Of a stretch of DNA of 64,000 nucleotides, positions 7,081 through 16,633 are shown in pieces (position 1 is the first letter of the stretch; every line of letters begins with the position of its first letter). Origin of the DNA: JAGOCV01 sp049445855 (GTDB lineage: Bacteria; Pseudomonadota; Gammaproteobacteria; Burkholderiales; Burkholderiaceae_C); assembly GCF_049445855.1 (NCBI RefSeq), contig NZ_JBMSDV010000002.1:1-64000 (forward strand), given 5' to 3'. The notes beneath the pieces were generated by a model. The model worked only from the letters and a program-made list of their open reading frames with translations. It did not search any database and was not told where the DNA came from. The position numbers and the translations under genes were made by a program.

Positions 7081-8397
7081 ATGAGCCACCTCACGACACG
7101 GGATCGAACCGTATCGCCCGATGGATATGCCGCCGCGCTACGGATCTTGCGCCGGCTGCTGGCCGGCATCGAGCGCCCGCCGGCGTTGCGTCTGGGCGAT
7201 ATGCTCTTGCACGAGCTCGAATCGCACCCGGAATACACCCTGATCATCCGTGACCCGGGTCTGCTGCGTCGCTTGGTCCTGCGCCCGGATCCGCTGCTGC
7301 TGGCGGAAGCCTATTTCCGCGGCACCATCGACATTGAGGGAGACCTGTACACCGCGCTCGGGCTCAAGGCGCATTTCGAGAGGTTTTCGCTCTCTTGGCG
7401 CGACAAACTGGCCCTGTTGCGCGACGCACTGCTGCTGCGCGTGTCCGACCAGGACGGGTTGAAGCCCTCGCGGAGTCTGGCCTCGCGCGTCGCACGTCGC
7501 TTCTCCCATCGCCATTCGCGTCAAACCGATCAGGCCGCGATCTCCTTTCACTACGATGTGTCCAACGCGTTCTATGGACTCTGGCTCGATGCCGAGAGGG
7601 TCTACTCATGTGGCTATTTCAAGGCGACGGATGACACGCTGGACCAGGCTCAGCGCAACAAGCTGGAGCACATCTGCCGCAAGCTGCGCCTGCAGCGAGG
7701 CGAACGCCTGCTCGACATCGGCTGCGGCTGGGGCGCGCTCGTGTGCTGGGCGGCAAGAGAACATGGCGTCCGTGCGCACGGCATCACGCTCAGCCAACAG
7801 CAACTCGAATACGCGCGCGAGCGCATCCGCTCGGAGGGCCTGCAGGATCTCGTCACCGTTGAACTGCGCGACTACCGTGACCTCGAAGGCACGGCCGTTT
7901 TCGACAAGGTGTCAAGCATTGGCATGTTCGAGCACGTGGGACTCGCGAACCTACCGGCCTACTACGCGGTGGTCCAGCGGGTTTTGCGGCCAGGAGGACT
8001 CTTCCTCAACCACGGGATCACCCATGACGAGGAGGGCTGGAGCCGAACCGTCGCGACCGAGTTCATCAACCGCTACGTCTTCCCCGACGGCGAATTGGAC
8101 TGCGTCAGCAATATCCAGCTAGGGATGGAGCGCTCCGGCTTCGAGATCCATGACGTCGAAGGTCTTCGACCCCACTACGCGCTGACCTTGCGTCATTGGG
8201 TCCAGCGACTCGAAGCGCGCCGGGAGGAGGCCTTGCGGGAGGTCGATGAGGTGACCTTCCGCATCTGGCGCTTGTACATGGCGGCGTGTGCACTGGAATT
8301 CGAGGCCGGGGGGACTGGGATCTACCAGATCGTCGCGTCCAAACGCGACGGCGGAAGCTGGCCCGTGCCCTTGACCCGCTCTGATCTTTATGGATAA
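7081..8397 (+). CDS. cfa: Cyclopropane-fatty-acyl-phospholipid synthase family methyltransferase
   Basis: This 438-residue protein transfers a methylene group from S-adenosylmethionine to double bonds of membrane phospholipid acyl chains. The N-terminal part contains the lipid-binding region (LAEAYFRGTIDIEG). The SAM motif LLDIGCGWGALVCWAA starts near residue 210, preceded by the family motif FHYDVSNAFYGLWLD and followed by ITLSQQQLEYA and a MFEHVG block. Ring formation makes membranes more resistant to acid and solvents and is typical of starvation or anoxia. It lies between a MerR regulator and the phosphoketolase. Confidence 0.9.
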   Translation: MSHLTTRDRTVSPDGYAAALRILRRLLAGIERPPALRLGDMLLHELESHPEYTLIIRDPGLLRRLVLRPDPLLLAEAYFRGTIDIEGDLYTALGLKAHFERFSLSWRDKLALLRDALLLRVSDQDGLKPSRSLASRVARRFSHRHSRQTDQAAISFHYDVSNAFYGLWLDAERVYSCGYFKATDDTLDQAQRNKLEHICRKLRLQRGERLLDIGCGWGALVCWAAREHGVRAHGITLSQQQLEYARERIRSEGLQDLVTVELRDYRDLEGTAVFDKVSSIGMFEHVGLANLPAYYAVVQRVLRPGGLFLNHGITHDEEGWSRTVATEFINRYVFPDGELDCVSNIQLGMERSGFEIHDVEGLRPHYALTLRHWVQRLEARREEALREVDEVTFRIWRLYMAACALEFEAGGTGIYQIVASKRDGGSWPVPLTRSDLYG

Positions 8398-8514
8398 CAC
8401 AGCCATGAACGCTAGATGGCCGTGCCGCTGGCGCGCGAAAGACGATCACAGACGCCAGCCTTCCCAATCTCGCCGTCGCGCTTACCTGCGTGCCGGCTCT
8501 CAAGGACTTTCCAC

Positions 8515-10944
8515 ATGAACCACGAGCTTCCCTGGGTCGCCGAGCGCGTCCGCGTGTTCCGCGAGTCTGATCCCGAGTTCGCCCGCTGGGCGCGCGGCCA
8601 CGGCCCCATCACCCACAACGATCTCACGCAACTGCGAGTCCACGATCTCGCACAGGTGCTGGTTGCCGAAGGCAAGGCGAGCGACACAACCGCGGTGTAT
8701 CGCACGCTCTGGTCGGCGGACCGCCTGGCCGTGGCAGGCATGTGGTTGACGGTTCACATGACCTATGCCGACCGGGTCTATCCCGATGGCCGGGAGATGA
8801 GAGCCGAGGATTTCAAGGAGACGCCGGAGGGGCATACCGGTGGGGCGCTGAACATCGTGCCGGCCTATGTCGGCTACCTGGCCGCGAACGCGCTCAGTGG
8901 GTTGACGCGTGGCTGGTTGATGGGCCAGGGCCATTGCGTCGCGGGCATCGATGCCTGCAACCTTCTGGTGGGCAACATGACGCCGCGCCACGCCGAGAGA
9001 TACGACCGCAGCGAAAGCGGCCTCACGCGCTTTGCCCGGGATTTCTATAGCTACGCGATCGACGCACAGGGGCGTCCCGCCTCGCCGCTGGGCAGCCACG
9101 TCGGCCCGAATACGGCAGGCGGTCTGTCCGAGGGCGGCTATCTCGGCTTTGCCGAACTGCAGTACGTGCACATGCCCTTGCCCGGCGAGCGGCTGGTGGT
9201 GTTCCTCAGCGACGGCGCTTTCGAGGAGCAGCGTGGCAGTGACTGGGCGCCGCGCTGGTGGCGGGCAGAAGACAGCGGCTTCGTGGCACCGTTCATGATC
9301 CTCAACGGTCGCCGCATCGAACAGCGCAGCACCATGCAGCAGCAGGGGGGCCGAGAATGGTTCCACCAGCATCTGCGGCTGAACGGCTTCGACCCGATGG
9401 AGATCGACGGCACCGACCCCGCCGCGTTCGCCTGGGCCGTTCACGCGATGGAGGAGCGGTTGTCGGCCTGCGCGGCTGGAGTTTCGCAGGGCACCGTTCA
9501 GTACCCGGTACCCCTCCACTACACCATCGCCGAAGCGCCCAAGGGATTCGGCTTCCCCGGTGCTGGAACCAATGCCGCGCACAACCTGCCGCTGGAGGGG
9601 AACCCCCGGGTCGACCAGATAGCGCTTCAGCAGTTCAACGAGGGTGCTCGCGCTCTCTTCGTGCCGTCGCACGAACTCGACGAAGCGGTCGCACTACTGC
9701 GCCGGCACGAAGTGCAGCATCGTCCCCTGGAGCGGGACCATGCCCTGGCGCACCGCCAGGTGGCGGCCCCCAGACTTCCGGTTCCGCAGTGGCATGTTGC
9801 GGGCCAGGGCGAGGTCTCGCCAATGGCGGCACTCGACGGAGCCTTCGCGGCCCTCGTCCAAGCCAACCCACAGCTGCGTCCGCGGGTAGGCAATCCGGAC
9901 GAGCTGCGCAGCAACCGCATGGGCCAGACATTGGACCTGCTCAAACACCGCGTCTTCACGCCCGAACCGGGCCTGGCGGAGGCCGTCGATGGCGCCGTGA
10001 TCACGGCGCTCAACGAAGAAGCGGTGGTCAGCGCGGCGCTGGGCAACAAGGGCGGCATCAACTTGGTCGTCTCTTACGAGGCATTTGCCGTCAAGATGCT
10101 GGGCGCGCTGCGCCAGGAAATCCTGTTCGCGCGACATCAGGCGCAGGCAGGCACACCACCCGGATGGCTGTCGGTGGTCACGGTTGCGACGTCCCACACC
10201 TGGGAGAACGGCAAGAACGAGCAGTCGCACCAGGATCCGACGCTGGCCGAAGCGCTGTTGGGCGAAATGTCCGACACCTCGCGCGTGTTGTTCCCGGTCG
10301 ATGCCAACAGTGCCGTTGCGGCGCTGCGCGCGGCCTACGCCTCGCATGGCCAGTTCTGGACGCTGGTCGTTCCCAAGCGGGCCGTCGCCAGCCAGTTGAG
10401 TGCCGAGCAGGCCGAACGCTTGGTCGATCAGGGTGGTTGGGTGGTGAAGCCCTGCGACGCCCCCGACGTGTTGCTGGTTGCCATCGGCGCATACCAGCTA
10501 CAGCAGGCCCTGCTTGCGGCGCGGCGCCTCGAAGCCGCTGGACATCGGACCGCAGTGACCTGCGTCATCGAGCCGGGCCGCTTCAGAGCACCCCGCGACG
10601 AACGCGAGCAGGACTTTGTGGCCGGCGACCAGGCCTTGCGCGCCCTGTTCCCGGAGACTGCCGCCGTGCGCGTCATCGTCTCGCACATGCGACCCGAGCC
10701 GACGCTGGGCCTGATGCGTCGGATCGATACAGGGGCGCGGCAGACCCGTGCCTTGGGCTACCAGGCGCGCGGCGGGACACTCGATGTGGCCGGCATGCTG
10801 TTCGCGAACCGTTGCACGTGGGCGCACGTCGCGGCGGAGGCGGCTCAAGGGCTCGGTGTCGATCCGCAGAGCTTGCTGAGCGCCGAGGAGTGGGCGGCCG
10901 TGCAGGGGCGTGGCGACCCGCGCGTCATCACGGTCTCGGCTTAA
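8515..10944 (+). CDS. Phosphoketolase family protein (divergent)
   Basis: At 809 residues it matches the full length of Xfp/Xpk phosphoketolases, thiamine-diphosphate enzymes that split xylulose-5-P or fructose-6-P with phosphate to acetyl-phosphate. Conserved blocks include TPEGHTGGALNIVPAYVGYL, the second-domain HQDPTLAEALLGE and a PDAN-like VDANSAVAALRAAY segment. The usual TPP/Mg motif GDGEAETGPLA is replaced by SDGAFEEQRGSDW, so this is a distinct clade, and substrate choice is not certain. Databases sometimes label such proteins xylulose-5-phosphate 3-epimerase. The ATG at 8515 has AAGGA upstream; the longer upstream frame is ignored. AckA at 5123 would use the acetyl-phosphate. Confidence 0.85.
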   Translation: MNHELPWVAERVRVFRESDPEFARWARGHGPITHNDLTQLRVHDLAQVLVAEGKASDTTAVYRTLWSADRLAVAGMWLTVHMTYADRVYPDGREMRAEDFKETPEGHTGGALNIVPAYVGYLAANALSGLTRGWLMGQGHCVAGIDACNLLVGNMTPRHAERYDRSESGLTRFARDFYSYAIDAQGRPASPLGSHVGPNTAGGLSEGGYLGFAELQYVHMPLPGERLVVFLSDGAFEEQRGSDWAPRWWRAEDSGFVAPFMILNGRRIEQRSTMQQQGGREWFHQHLRLNGFDPMEIDGTDPAAFAWAVHAMEERLSACAAGVSQGTVQYPVPLHYTIAEAPKGFGFPGAGTNAAHNLPLEGNPRVDQIALQQFNEGARALFVPSHELDEAVALLRRHEVQHRPLERDHALAHRQVAAPRLPVPQWHVAGQGEVSPMAALDGAFAALVQANPQLRPRVGNPDELRSNRMGQTLDLLKHRVFTPEPGLAEAVDGAVITALNEEAVVSAALGNKGGINLVVSYEAFAVKMLGALRQEILFARHQAQAGTPPGWLSVVTVATSHTWENGKNEQSHQDPTLAEALLGEMSDTSRVLFPVDANSAVAALRAAYASHGQFWTLVVPKRAVASQLSAEQAERLVDQGGWVVKPCDAPDVLLVAIGAYQLQQALLAARRLEAAGHRTAVTCVIEPGRFRAPRDEREQDFVAGDQALRALFPETAAVRVIVSHMRPEPTLGLMRRIDTGARQTRALGYQARGGTLDVAGMLFANRCTWAHVAAEAAQGLGVDPQSLLSAEEWAAVQGRGDPRVITVSA

Positions 10945-11121
10945 CCCCCTTCCAGCACGACCCACGACCGGACGCTGATTGCGCCGACGCACTCTGCTTC
11001 TTCATGTGCGTTGCCAGGTCGCACTGGGTTCGGATGTCTGACGAATGGCTGTGGGACCGATGGCCACGTCGCGCCTGAATGTCGTCCTCCCGTGCCAAGT
11101 AGCACTTCCTTGTCCGGGCGT

Positions 11122-11724
11122 TCAGCGCGAGGCGTCAACCATTTTCCCGCGCTGGAGAGGGGATTTGCCAGGCGAAAGCATCCGCGCAATCGCCAACTGA
11201 ATCGCCCGTCTGCGCGCCTCGTGCTCCTGCGAATCCCTCGCCGCCGGTGCCATGCACCACGTTTGCACGATCGTCGCTACCAGTCGCACGATCTCATCAG
11301 GCGTGAAATCCGCTGTGATGCGTCCTTCCGCCTGGGCAGCGGTGATGGCCGCATGTTTGGCTTCCAGTACGCTGTGACCGGCGGGGAGCAGGAGCACTTC
11401 TTGGCCTCGCTCCAGGTGGAACCAGGTCATGAGCCGCCATAGGTGCGGCCGCTCGGTGAGCAAATCGTAGGTGCGCCCCGCATAGCCGGGAAGATCGTCC
11501 GCATCGAAGCGCTCGTCCTGCGCCGCGGCGAGGATTTCCCGGCTGAGCACGGCGTCGAAGAGAGCCTCCTTGTCCCCGAAATGGACATAAAGCATCGGCT
11601 TGCTGATGCCTGCTGCCGCCGCGATCCGGTCAATTCGTGCCCCCGCCAGCCCGTTCTCGGCAAATTCCCCCAGCGCAGCGTCCAGCAGCATTTGCTGGGT
11701 CTCGGCGGGACGTCTCTTGGCCAT
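11122..11724 (-). CDS. TetR/AcrR-family repressor
   Basis: This 200-residue protein has an N-terminal helix-turn-helix (AALGEFAENGLAGARIDRIAAAAGISKPMLYVHFGDKE split across residues 16-49) typical of TetR repressors, followed by a helical ligand-binding domain. It is divergent from an SDR gene at 11830, and a 20-bp near-palindrome in between is the probable operator. The likely job is ligand-relieved repression of the SDR and of itself. The ligand is unknown. The pair sits at the junction of the two arms of the island and may be a separate insertion. Confidence 0.88.
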   Translation of the reverse strand: MAKRRPAETQQMLLDAALGEFAENGLAGARIDRIAAAAGISKPMLYVHFGDKEALFDAVLSREILAAAQDERFDADDLPGYAGRTYDLLTERPHLWRLMTWFHLERGQEVLLLPAGHSVLEAKHAAITAAQAEGRITADFTPDEIVRLVATIVQTWCMAPAARDSQEHEARRRAIQLAIARMLSPGKSPLQRGKMVDASR

Positions 11725-11770
11725 GGGCCGTTACTCCTCAACAACATTTCATCCGAGCGCCCATCATCGC

Positions 11771-11809
11771 TTGACACGGGCGCCATTAACTTACAAACTA
11801 GTTGGTAAG
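11771..11809 (+). promoter_or_regulatory. Promoter and TetR operator for the SDR gene
   Basis: TTGACA at 11771-11776 is a consensus -35. The 20-bp near-palindrome CTTACAAACTAGTTGGTAAG (11790-11809; one mismatched pair) covers the expected -10 position (about 11794-11799), so a bound TetR dimer would block RNA polymerase. The SDR gene starts 20 bp later. Confidence 0.7.
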
Positions 11810-11829
11810 TAAACCACAGGAGTGCATTT

Positions 11830-12660
11830 ATGTCCAGACATTGGTTCCTCACCGGCGCATCCAGCGGCATCGGTCGCCATCTTGCTGAAATCATCCTGGC
11901 TTCGGGGGATGACCTCACGGCCACCGTCAGGCGTCCCGAGACGCTCGACGACCTGGCAGCACGCTACGGTGACCAGCTCGTTGTCGAACGGCTCGACGTG
12001 ACCGTGAAGGGGGACATCGCACCCGTGGTCCAGCGCGCCGAGGCCCGCCGCCCGGTCGATGTCCTGGTCAACAACGCCGGCGGCGGCATCATCGGCGCCA
12101 CCGAAGAGTTTTCCGACGCGGACATCGAAGGGCAGATCAGCCTCAACCTGCTGGCGCCGGTGCACGTCACGCGGGCCTTCATTCCCGCCATGCGCACACG
12201 GCGAGCCGGTCGGATCATCCAAATCTCCAGCGCCAGTGGCCAAGGCTCCCTGCCGACCAGCAGTCTTTACCACGCCGCGAAATGGGGTCTGGAAGGCTTC
12301 AGCGAATGCCTTCGCCAGGAACTGGAGGGGTTTGGGGTCTTCGTCACACTCATTGAACCGGGCGGCGCTCGCACGAGCTTCAGCCGCAATTTGCAGTACG
12401 CGCCGGCGAACCCCGCCTATCAGGACACGCCCGCTGGACAGATTCGCGCGATGTTCGAGAACGCGGGTGACGAGTTGTACACGCTCGATCCGCAGAAGAT
12501 CGCGCACCGGATCTTCGACACGGCCACGAGCGAGAAGCCACCGCTTCGGGTGGCGCTGGGCGGTGACGCCTTCGGCGTCATCCAGGCGGCGCTCAAGGGC
12601 AGGCTGTCTGCCCTTGAAGCGCAGGAGAGTCTGGCGCGATCGGTGGCCTTCGATAGCTGA
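11830..12660 (+). CDS. Short-chain dehydrogenase/reductase (SDR)
   Basis: The 276-residue protein is a classical NAD(P)-dependent SDR with a Rossmann fold: cofactor motif TGASSGIG near residue 8, NNAGGG near 79, catalytic Ser near 137, and YHAAK (Tyr/Lys of the YxxxK motif) near 150-154. A TVRRPE segment after strand 2 suggests NADP preference. The substrate cannot be read from sequence. It is regulated by the divergent TetR gene and ends 8 nt from the stop of the convergent DUF4010 gene. Confidence 0.88.
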   Translation: MSRHWFLTGASSGIGRHLAEIILASGDDLTATVRRPETLDDLAARYGDQLVVERLDVTVKGDIAPVVQRAEARRPVDVLVNNAGGGIIGATEEFSDADIEGQISLNLLAPVHVTRAFIPAMRTRRAGRIIQISSASGQGSLPTSSLYHAAKWGLEGFSECLRQELEGFGVFVTLIEPGGARTSFSRNLQYAPANPAYQDTPAGQIRAMFENAGDELYTLDPQKIAHRIFDTATSEKPPLRVALGGDAFGVIQAALKGRLSALEAQESLARSVAFDS

Positions 12661-12668
12661 TCGCTGTT

Positions 12669-13931
12669 TCAGGTCAAGCCCAGGGCGACGGCAAAGCCAG
12701 CAGCAGCCATGGCCGCGTACGACGGGAGCACTCTCCATGCGAGCGCCCTACCGCCCAGCGACATCAACAGGACAAGTTTGGTGACCTGATTGACGGATGC
12801 GGCGATGAACAAGGCCAGGGTGGCCGAAGCGGCGGTGACGGCGCCCTCGGTCACCAGGCGGCCAATCGAGAGCGTGATCGCATCGACGTCCACCAGACCC
12901 GAGGCAGCGGCGGTCAGCATGACGCCAGCATCCCCGAAGCGATCGGCAAGAAAGCGGCCTGCCAGCATCACCGCGGCCAGGAAGGCTGCGAACTGGAGCG
13001 CGGAGCGCAGCTGCAATGGGTTGCCAAGCTGAAGTTCGGGCAAGTCGTCGGCGGGCGACCGCGCCGCCAGGAACGTCCCCAGAACACCGCCAGCCACGGC
13101 CATGGCCACGAAGATGACCACCGGGTCCCAGCCGATGCCGGGGGCTGCGATGGCGACGAGAGCCGCCATGCGCGCAAACATGGCTGCGCAGGCGAGCGCC
13201 GCCCCCGCCGCTGCCAGTGGATGCCAGCCTGGCGTCTGCCCGGCCCAGCGCGCCAACGTGGCCGTGGTGGCGGTGCTCGACACGATCCCGCCGAGCAGCG
13301 CTGTGAATACCAGCCCTCGTTTCCTGCCGAGCGAGCGCATCAGGACGAACCCAGCGAACGACAGCACTGCCAGCAGGACAACGGCCCACCAAAGGCGATA
13401 GGGATTCAACGCCTCATAGGGGCCAAAGCCACGATCAGGGAGTACGGGCAGTACGACCACGCTGATCAACAGCAACTGCGTGCCGCTGCTGATCTCCGCC
13501 TCGGACAGCTTGCCGACGCCGGCGTGCAAGAGCTGCTTGAAACGCAGCAGCGCCAGCACGACCACGGCGGCGACCGCCGAAACGCGCCAAGCGCCACTGG
13601 TCGCCAGCGCCCCGATGGCGAAAGTCGCAAGGGCGGCGACGGACGTGGTCAGTCCCATCACGGCATGCATATGCGCCGTCACCAGGTAGCCCACCACCAG
13701 ATACACCCCGACGAGTACGAGCAGCGCGATGAGCATGCCGGCTCCCCAGCGCTGGGCCAGCAGCCCGCCAAGGCCGCCGAGCAGGCCGATCAGCGCAAAG
13801 GTGCGAACGCCCGCGACGCGATGTCCCTCGGGCCGCTCGCGTTGCTGCCATCCCCGTTCCAGGCCGATCAGAAGTCCCGAAGCGAGTGCCAGCCCGAGCC
13901 CGACCAGCGCGGGATCATCGAATTCACTCAT
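12669..13931 (-). CDS. MgtC/SapB-DUF4010 membrane protein
   Basis: This 420-residue, strongly hydrophobic protein has about 11-12 predicted membrane helices. The N-terminal part has the MgtC-like start (LASGLLIGLERGW, then GVRTFALIGLLGGLGGLL), and the rest matches the DUF4010 arrangement including GGIVSSTATTATLARWAG and a LVDVDAITLSIGRL segment. Function is unproven; MgtC relatives have been tied to Mg limitation and ATP synthase control. It is the last gene of the long minus-strand arm and overlaps the GAPDH gene by 4 nt. Confidence 0.8.
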   Translation of the reverse strand: MSEFDDPALVGLGLALASGLLIGLERGWQQRERPEGHRVAGVRTFALIGLLGGLGGLLAQRWGAGMLIALLVLVGVYLVVGYLVTAHMHAVMGLTTSVAALATFAIGALATSGAWRVSAVAAVVVLALLRFKQLLHAGVGKLSEAEISSGTQLLLISVVVLPVLPDRGFGPYEALNPYRLWWAVVLLAVLSFAGFVLMRSLGRKRGLVFTALLGGIVSSTATTATLARWAGQTPGWHPLAAAGAALACAAMFARMAALVAIAAPGIGWDPVVIFVAMAVAGGVLGTFLAARSPADDLPELQLGNPLQLRSALQFAAFLAAVMLAGRFLADRFGDAGVMLTAAASGLVDVDAITLSIGRLVTEGAVTAASATLALFIAASVNQVTKLVLLMSLGGRALAWRVLPSYAAMAAAGFAVALGLT

Positions 13932-14983
13932 CGTCGAACCTGGACGCGGTCACGGATGAAATCACGCTGCAGTCCCAGCGAAGCATCGGTGCGCGCCATC
14001 GACACCTGGGGATCGGTCTCGATGCCGCTCAAGGCGCGAATGGCATCGATGGTCTCGGGGATTACGATCGCCTGGTTGAAGACCTGGTAGGTGTAGTACG
14101 CCTGATCGCCATCGACCGAAAGCACGTCCTCCCACAACGCGACCTCCCACAGGTCGCCGCGCGGGCGGCCGAGATCGGCCATCAGTTCCACCGTGCTGTT
14201 GAGGGCCACGAGACCATCCGAGGATCGCACGAACGCGATCCGTGGCGCAGCGCGAAAGGCCGCCAGCACCTCGTCGCGCGTGGCCGGCCTCGTCAGTTCG
14301 ACCCACCAGGTGTGCAGGTGGCTGCTGTTGTGCGGCGCCTTGACCGCGATCGTGACGACGTCCAGGTCCGGGATCACAGTGCGCGCGTCCGGTCCCTGAT
14401 GGCTGGGGATCGTCTTCTCCGGCACGAGCGTGTTGATGATGCCCTCCGCATGCGCCTCCCACGGGTCGGAAGCCCGGCGGATCAGCGTCCCGCGGGCTCG
14501 CTTGAGCAGGCCCGCTGTCCGAAGCGCCCCCAGGGTGCGCACGATCGACGTCGTGTTGCAGGACACCACCCGGGTGGAGGTGCGGCCGATCGCGGTTGCG
14601 TAGTTCTCCTGCGCGACGAACGAATGACCGGTCAACGCGTGGGACTCGCCGCCATGGAAGATGGACTTCACACCGGCAGCGTCGTACGCCCTCTTGTTGA
14701 CCGCGGCGACTTTCTTGGGTGTGCAATCGACCACGACGTCCGCGTTGGCGAGCAGGTCGGCCAGATCGCCCGCGACAGGAAGCCCCGCAGCACGCATCGA
14801 TTGTGCGGCTTCAGCGGTCGCCGCGTAAATCGGGAAAGCGCGCTGCGCGGCCACCTGCAGGCGATAGTCGTGCACCACATCCGCGACGCCGGCTAGCGCC
14901 ATGTCCTCCTGGAGTGCGACCGCATCCGCCACCCGCTTGCCGATCACACCGTATCCGTTCACCGCCACTCTGACCTTGTTCAT
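13928..14983 (-). CDS. Archaeal-type (type II) glyceraldehyde-3-phosphate dehydrogenase
   Basis: This 351-residue NAD(P)-dependent enzyme converts glyceraldehyde-3-P to 1,3-bisphosphoglycerate. It starts with the Rossmann motif VAVNGYGVIGKRVADAV and carries the type II active-site motif SCNTTS (Cys142) and the His-containing APHNSSHLHTWW. This is the Gap form of archaea, distinct from bacterial GapA (SCTTNC motif). The phosphoketolase yields one glyceraldehyde-3-P per xylulose-5-P, so this gene would complete the route toward glycolytic ATP. It overlaps the DUF4010 gene. Confidence 0.9.
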   Translation of the reverse strand: MNKVRVAVNGYGVIGKRVADAVALQEDMALAGVADVVHDYRLQVAAQRAFPIYAATAEAAQSMRAAGLPVAGDLADLLANADVVVDCTPKKVAAVNKRAYDAAGVKSIFHGGESHALTGHSFVAQENYATAIGRTSTRVVSCNTTSIVRTLGALRTAGLLKRARGTLIRRASDPWEAHAEGIINTLVPEKTIPSHQGPDARTVIPDLDVVTIAVKAPHNSSHLHTWWVELTRPATRDEVLAAFRAAPRIAFVRSSDGLVALNSTVELMADLGRPRGDLWEVALWEDVLSVDGDQAYYTYQVFNQAIVIPETIDAIRALSGIETDPQVSMARTDASLGLQRDFIRDRVQVRR

Positions 14984-15010
14984 GCCTGACTCCTTGCTTG
15001 ATGAGGCGCC

Positions 15011-16633
15011 TCAGCCGCGGCTGCGCGCGATGGAAAACGTGAACCGGATCGCCAGCGCATAGCCCAGCAGCGCGAGTACCGGCATGTCGCCCCAGCGCGG
15101 GCCCACGCCGTGCTGCATCAACAAGCTCGATGCGATGTACAGGCCGAGCGTCACGAGCGCCAGCGCGACGCGACGGCCGAGGCGGTCGATCCCGCTCAGC
15201 ATCCTGGCATCCGGCTTGATCGACAGTTGCAGCAGGTCACCCTGCCGCAAGACGCTGTGCAGACGCCGCGCCATCAGGGAGGGCAGGGCGTGGGCCGCGT
15301 TCCCCAGTTCATATGGCAGACGCTGCGATGCCGCAGACTTGGGCTCGTCGAAGACGCCCGTGGTCGTGTGGCGAGAGATGGCTTCGATGATGGAAAACTC
15401 GGGTGCCAGCAGTCGCACCGTCCCTTCGAGCAACAACAGGGTACGCGTGAGCACGAGGAGGTCCCTGGGCAGCCGGACTTCCTGGGTCCGGCCCGCCGCC
15501 ACGAGCTGCGCGAGAGCACCTGAGAGCGACCAGTCCTTCAGCGGCCTCTGTGCGCAGTCTGCGACCAGGGCACGCACGACAGGCACGAACACGGCCCGAT
15601 CGGTGCCGTCGCCGAGCAGGCCCAGGTCGAGCCAGGCATCGACCACCCATTCGGCATCCTGCTCGACGAAGGCCAGGGCGAACGCCACCAGCGCCCGCCG
15701 CATGTTGCCGTCGACCCGGCCCACGATGCCGAAGTCGTGCACGCATATGCGGCCATCGTCCATCACGAAGACGTTGCCGGGATGGGGGTCGCCGTGGAAG
15801 AAGCCATCGCGGAAGATCTGGGCGACGTAGCTGTCCACGAGTTTGCCCGCGGCCGCCACCGCGGTGGACGAAGGCAGACCGTGCAGGTGAGCTCCGTGGC
15901 TGAACTGCTGGACCATGACGGTCGGCGTGCACAGGCCGTCCACCACGTCGGGGATCACGATGTCGGCAGAGCCGCGCCAGGCGTCGGCGAAACGTCGCAC
16001 GGAAGCTGCCTCGCGCGACAAATCCATCTCGTAGCGGAAGTTGGCCGCAACCTCGTCCACGATGGCTGCCAGCCCCCAGCGACGCAGCGAGGGCACGAGC
16101 CCCTGCATGACCAGGACGATGCGGCGCAGGATGCGCATGTCGGTCTCGGCCTGCTCGGCCGCGCCAGGGCGGCGGATCTTCACCACCACTTCCGTCCCGT
16201 CCGGCAGGGCTGCACGATGAATCTGGGCGATCGAGGCCGCGGCGAGCGCGTGCATGTCGAAGCGTGCGAAGAGCTGCTGCCATGGGCGGCCGAGCGCCGC
16301 CTCGACCTCCTGGACCGCCTGCTCGGGAGGAAACGGCGCCACATTGGCCTGCAGGCTGGCCAGAGCCTCTTGCGCATCGGGCGCCAGAATGTCGGCCCGC
16401 AGGCTGAGATGCTGGCCCAGCTTCACGAAGGTCGTGCCCAATCGCTGCAGCACTTCGGCGAAGCGGTCGGCCGCCCGGTGGGTATCGCAGCGCATCAGGC
16501 CCCGGTGCCAGGCCACCCAGAGCAGGAACCCGCTCAGGGCCATAGCGATCTGCGTGGCCCGGCGCAGCGCCGAGCGTTGCGTTGGGCGGCCCGCAAGACG
16601 CACGGTGGAAACGGGGCGGTTCGGTCGCGTCAT
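15011..16633 (-). CDS. ABC1/UbiB-family atypical kinase
   Basis: This 540-residue protein has the UbiB signature: the KLGQ motif (FVKLGQHLSLRAD, near residue 71), the Ala-rich AAASIAQIHRA loop in place of a Gly-rich loop, the VVVKIRRPG lysine, FHGDPHPGNV and HDFGIVGR for metal binding, and hydrophobic C-terminal helices (LALVTLGLYIASSLLM). UbiB supports ubiquinone synthesis, probably by ATP-dependent lipid handling. No other ubi gene is nearby, so the role here may be lipid or quinone handling under stress. Its ATG overlaps the stop of the dehydrogenase gene downstream in coordinates (ATGA overlap). Confidence 0.85.
   Translation of the reverse strand: MTRPNRPVSTVRLAGRPTQRSALRRATQIAMALSGFLLWVAWHRGLMRCDTHRAADRFAEVLQRLGTTFVKLGQHLSLRADILAPDAQEALASLQANVAPFPPEQAVQEVEAALGRPWQQLFARFDMHALAAASIAQIHRAALPDGTEVVVKIRRPGAAEQAETDMRILRRIVLVMQGLVPSLRRWGLAAIVDEVAANFRYEMDLSREAASVRRFADAWRGSADIVIPDVVDGLCTPTVMVQQFSHGAHLHGLPSSTAVAAAGKLVDSYVAQIFRDGFFHGDPHPGNVFVMDDGRICVHDFGIVGRVDGNMRRALVAFALAFVEQDAEWVVDAWLDLGLLGDGTDRAVFVPVVRALVADCAQRPLKDWSLSGALAQLVAAGRTQEVRLPRDLLVLTRTLLLLEGTVRLLAPEFSIIEAISRHTTTGVFDEPKSAASQRLPYELGNAAHALPSLMARRLHSVLRQGDLLQLSIKPDARMLSGIDRLGRRVALALVTLGLYIASSLLMQHGVGPRWGDMPVLALLGYALAIRFTFSIARSRG

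Noticed and set aside
9258..11078. Long 606-codon plus-strand frame
   Set aside because: It is a shadow of the phosphoketolase gene in another frame; composition is Arg/Gly/Pro-rich with no domain, while the overlapping frame is clearly conserved.
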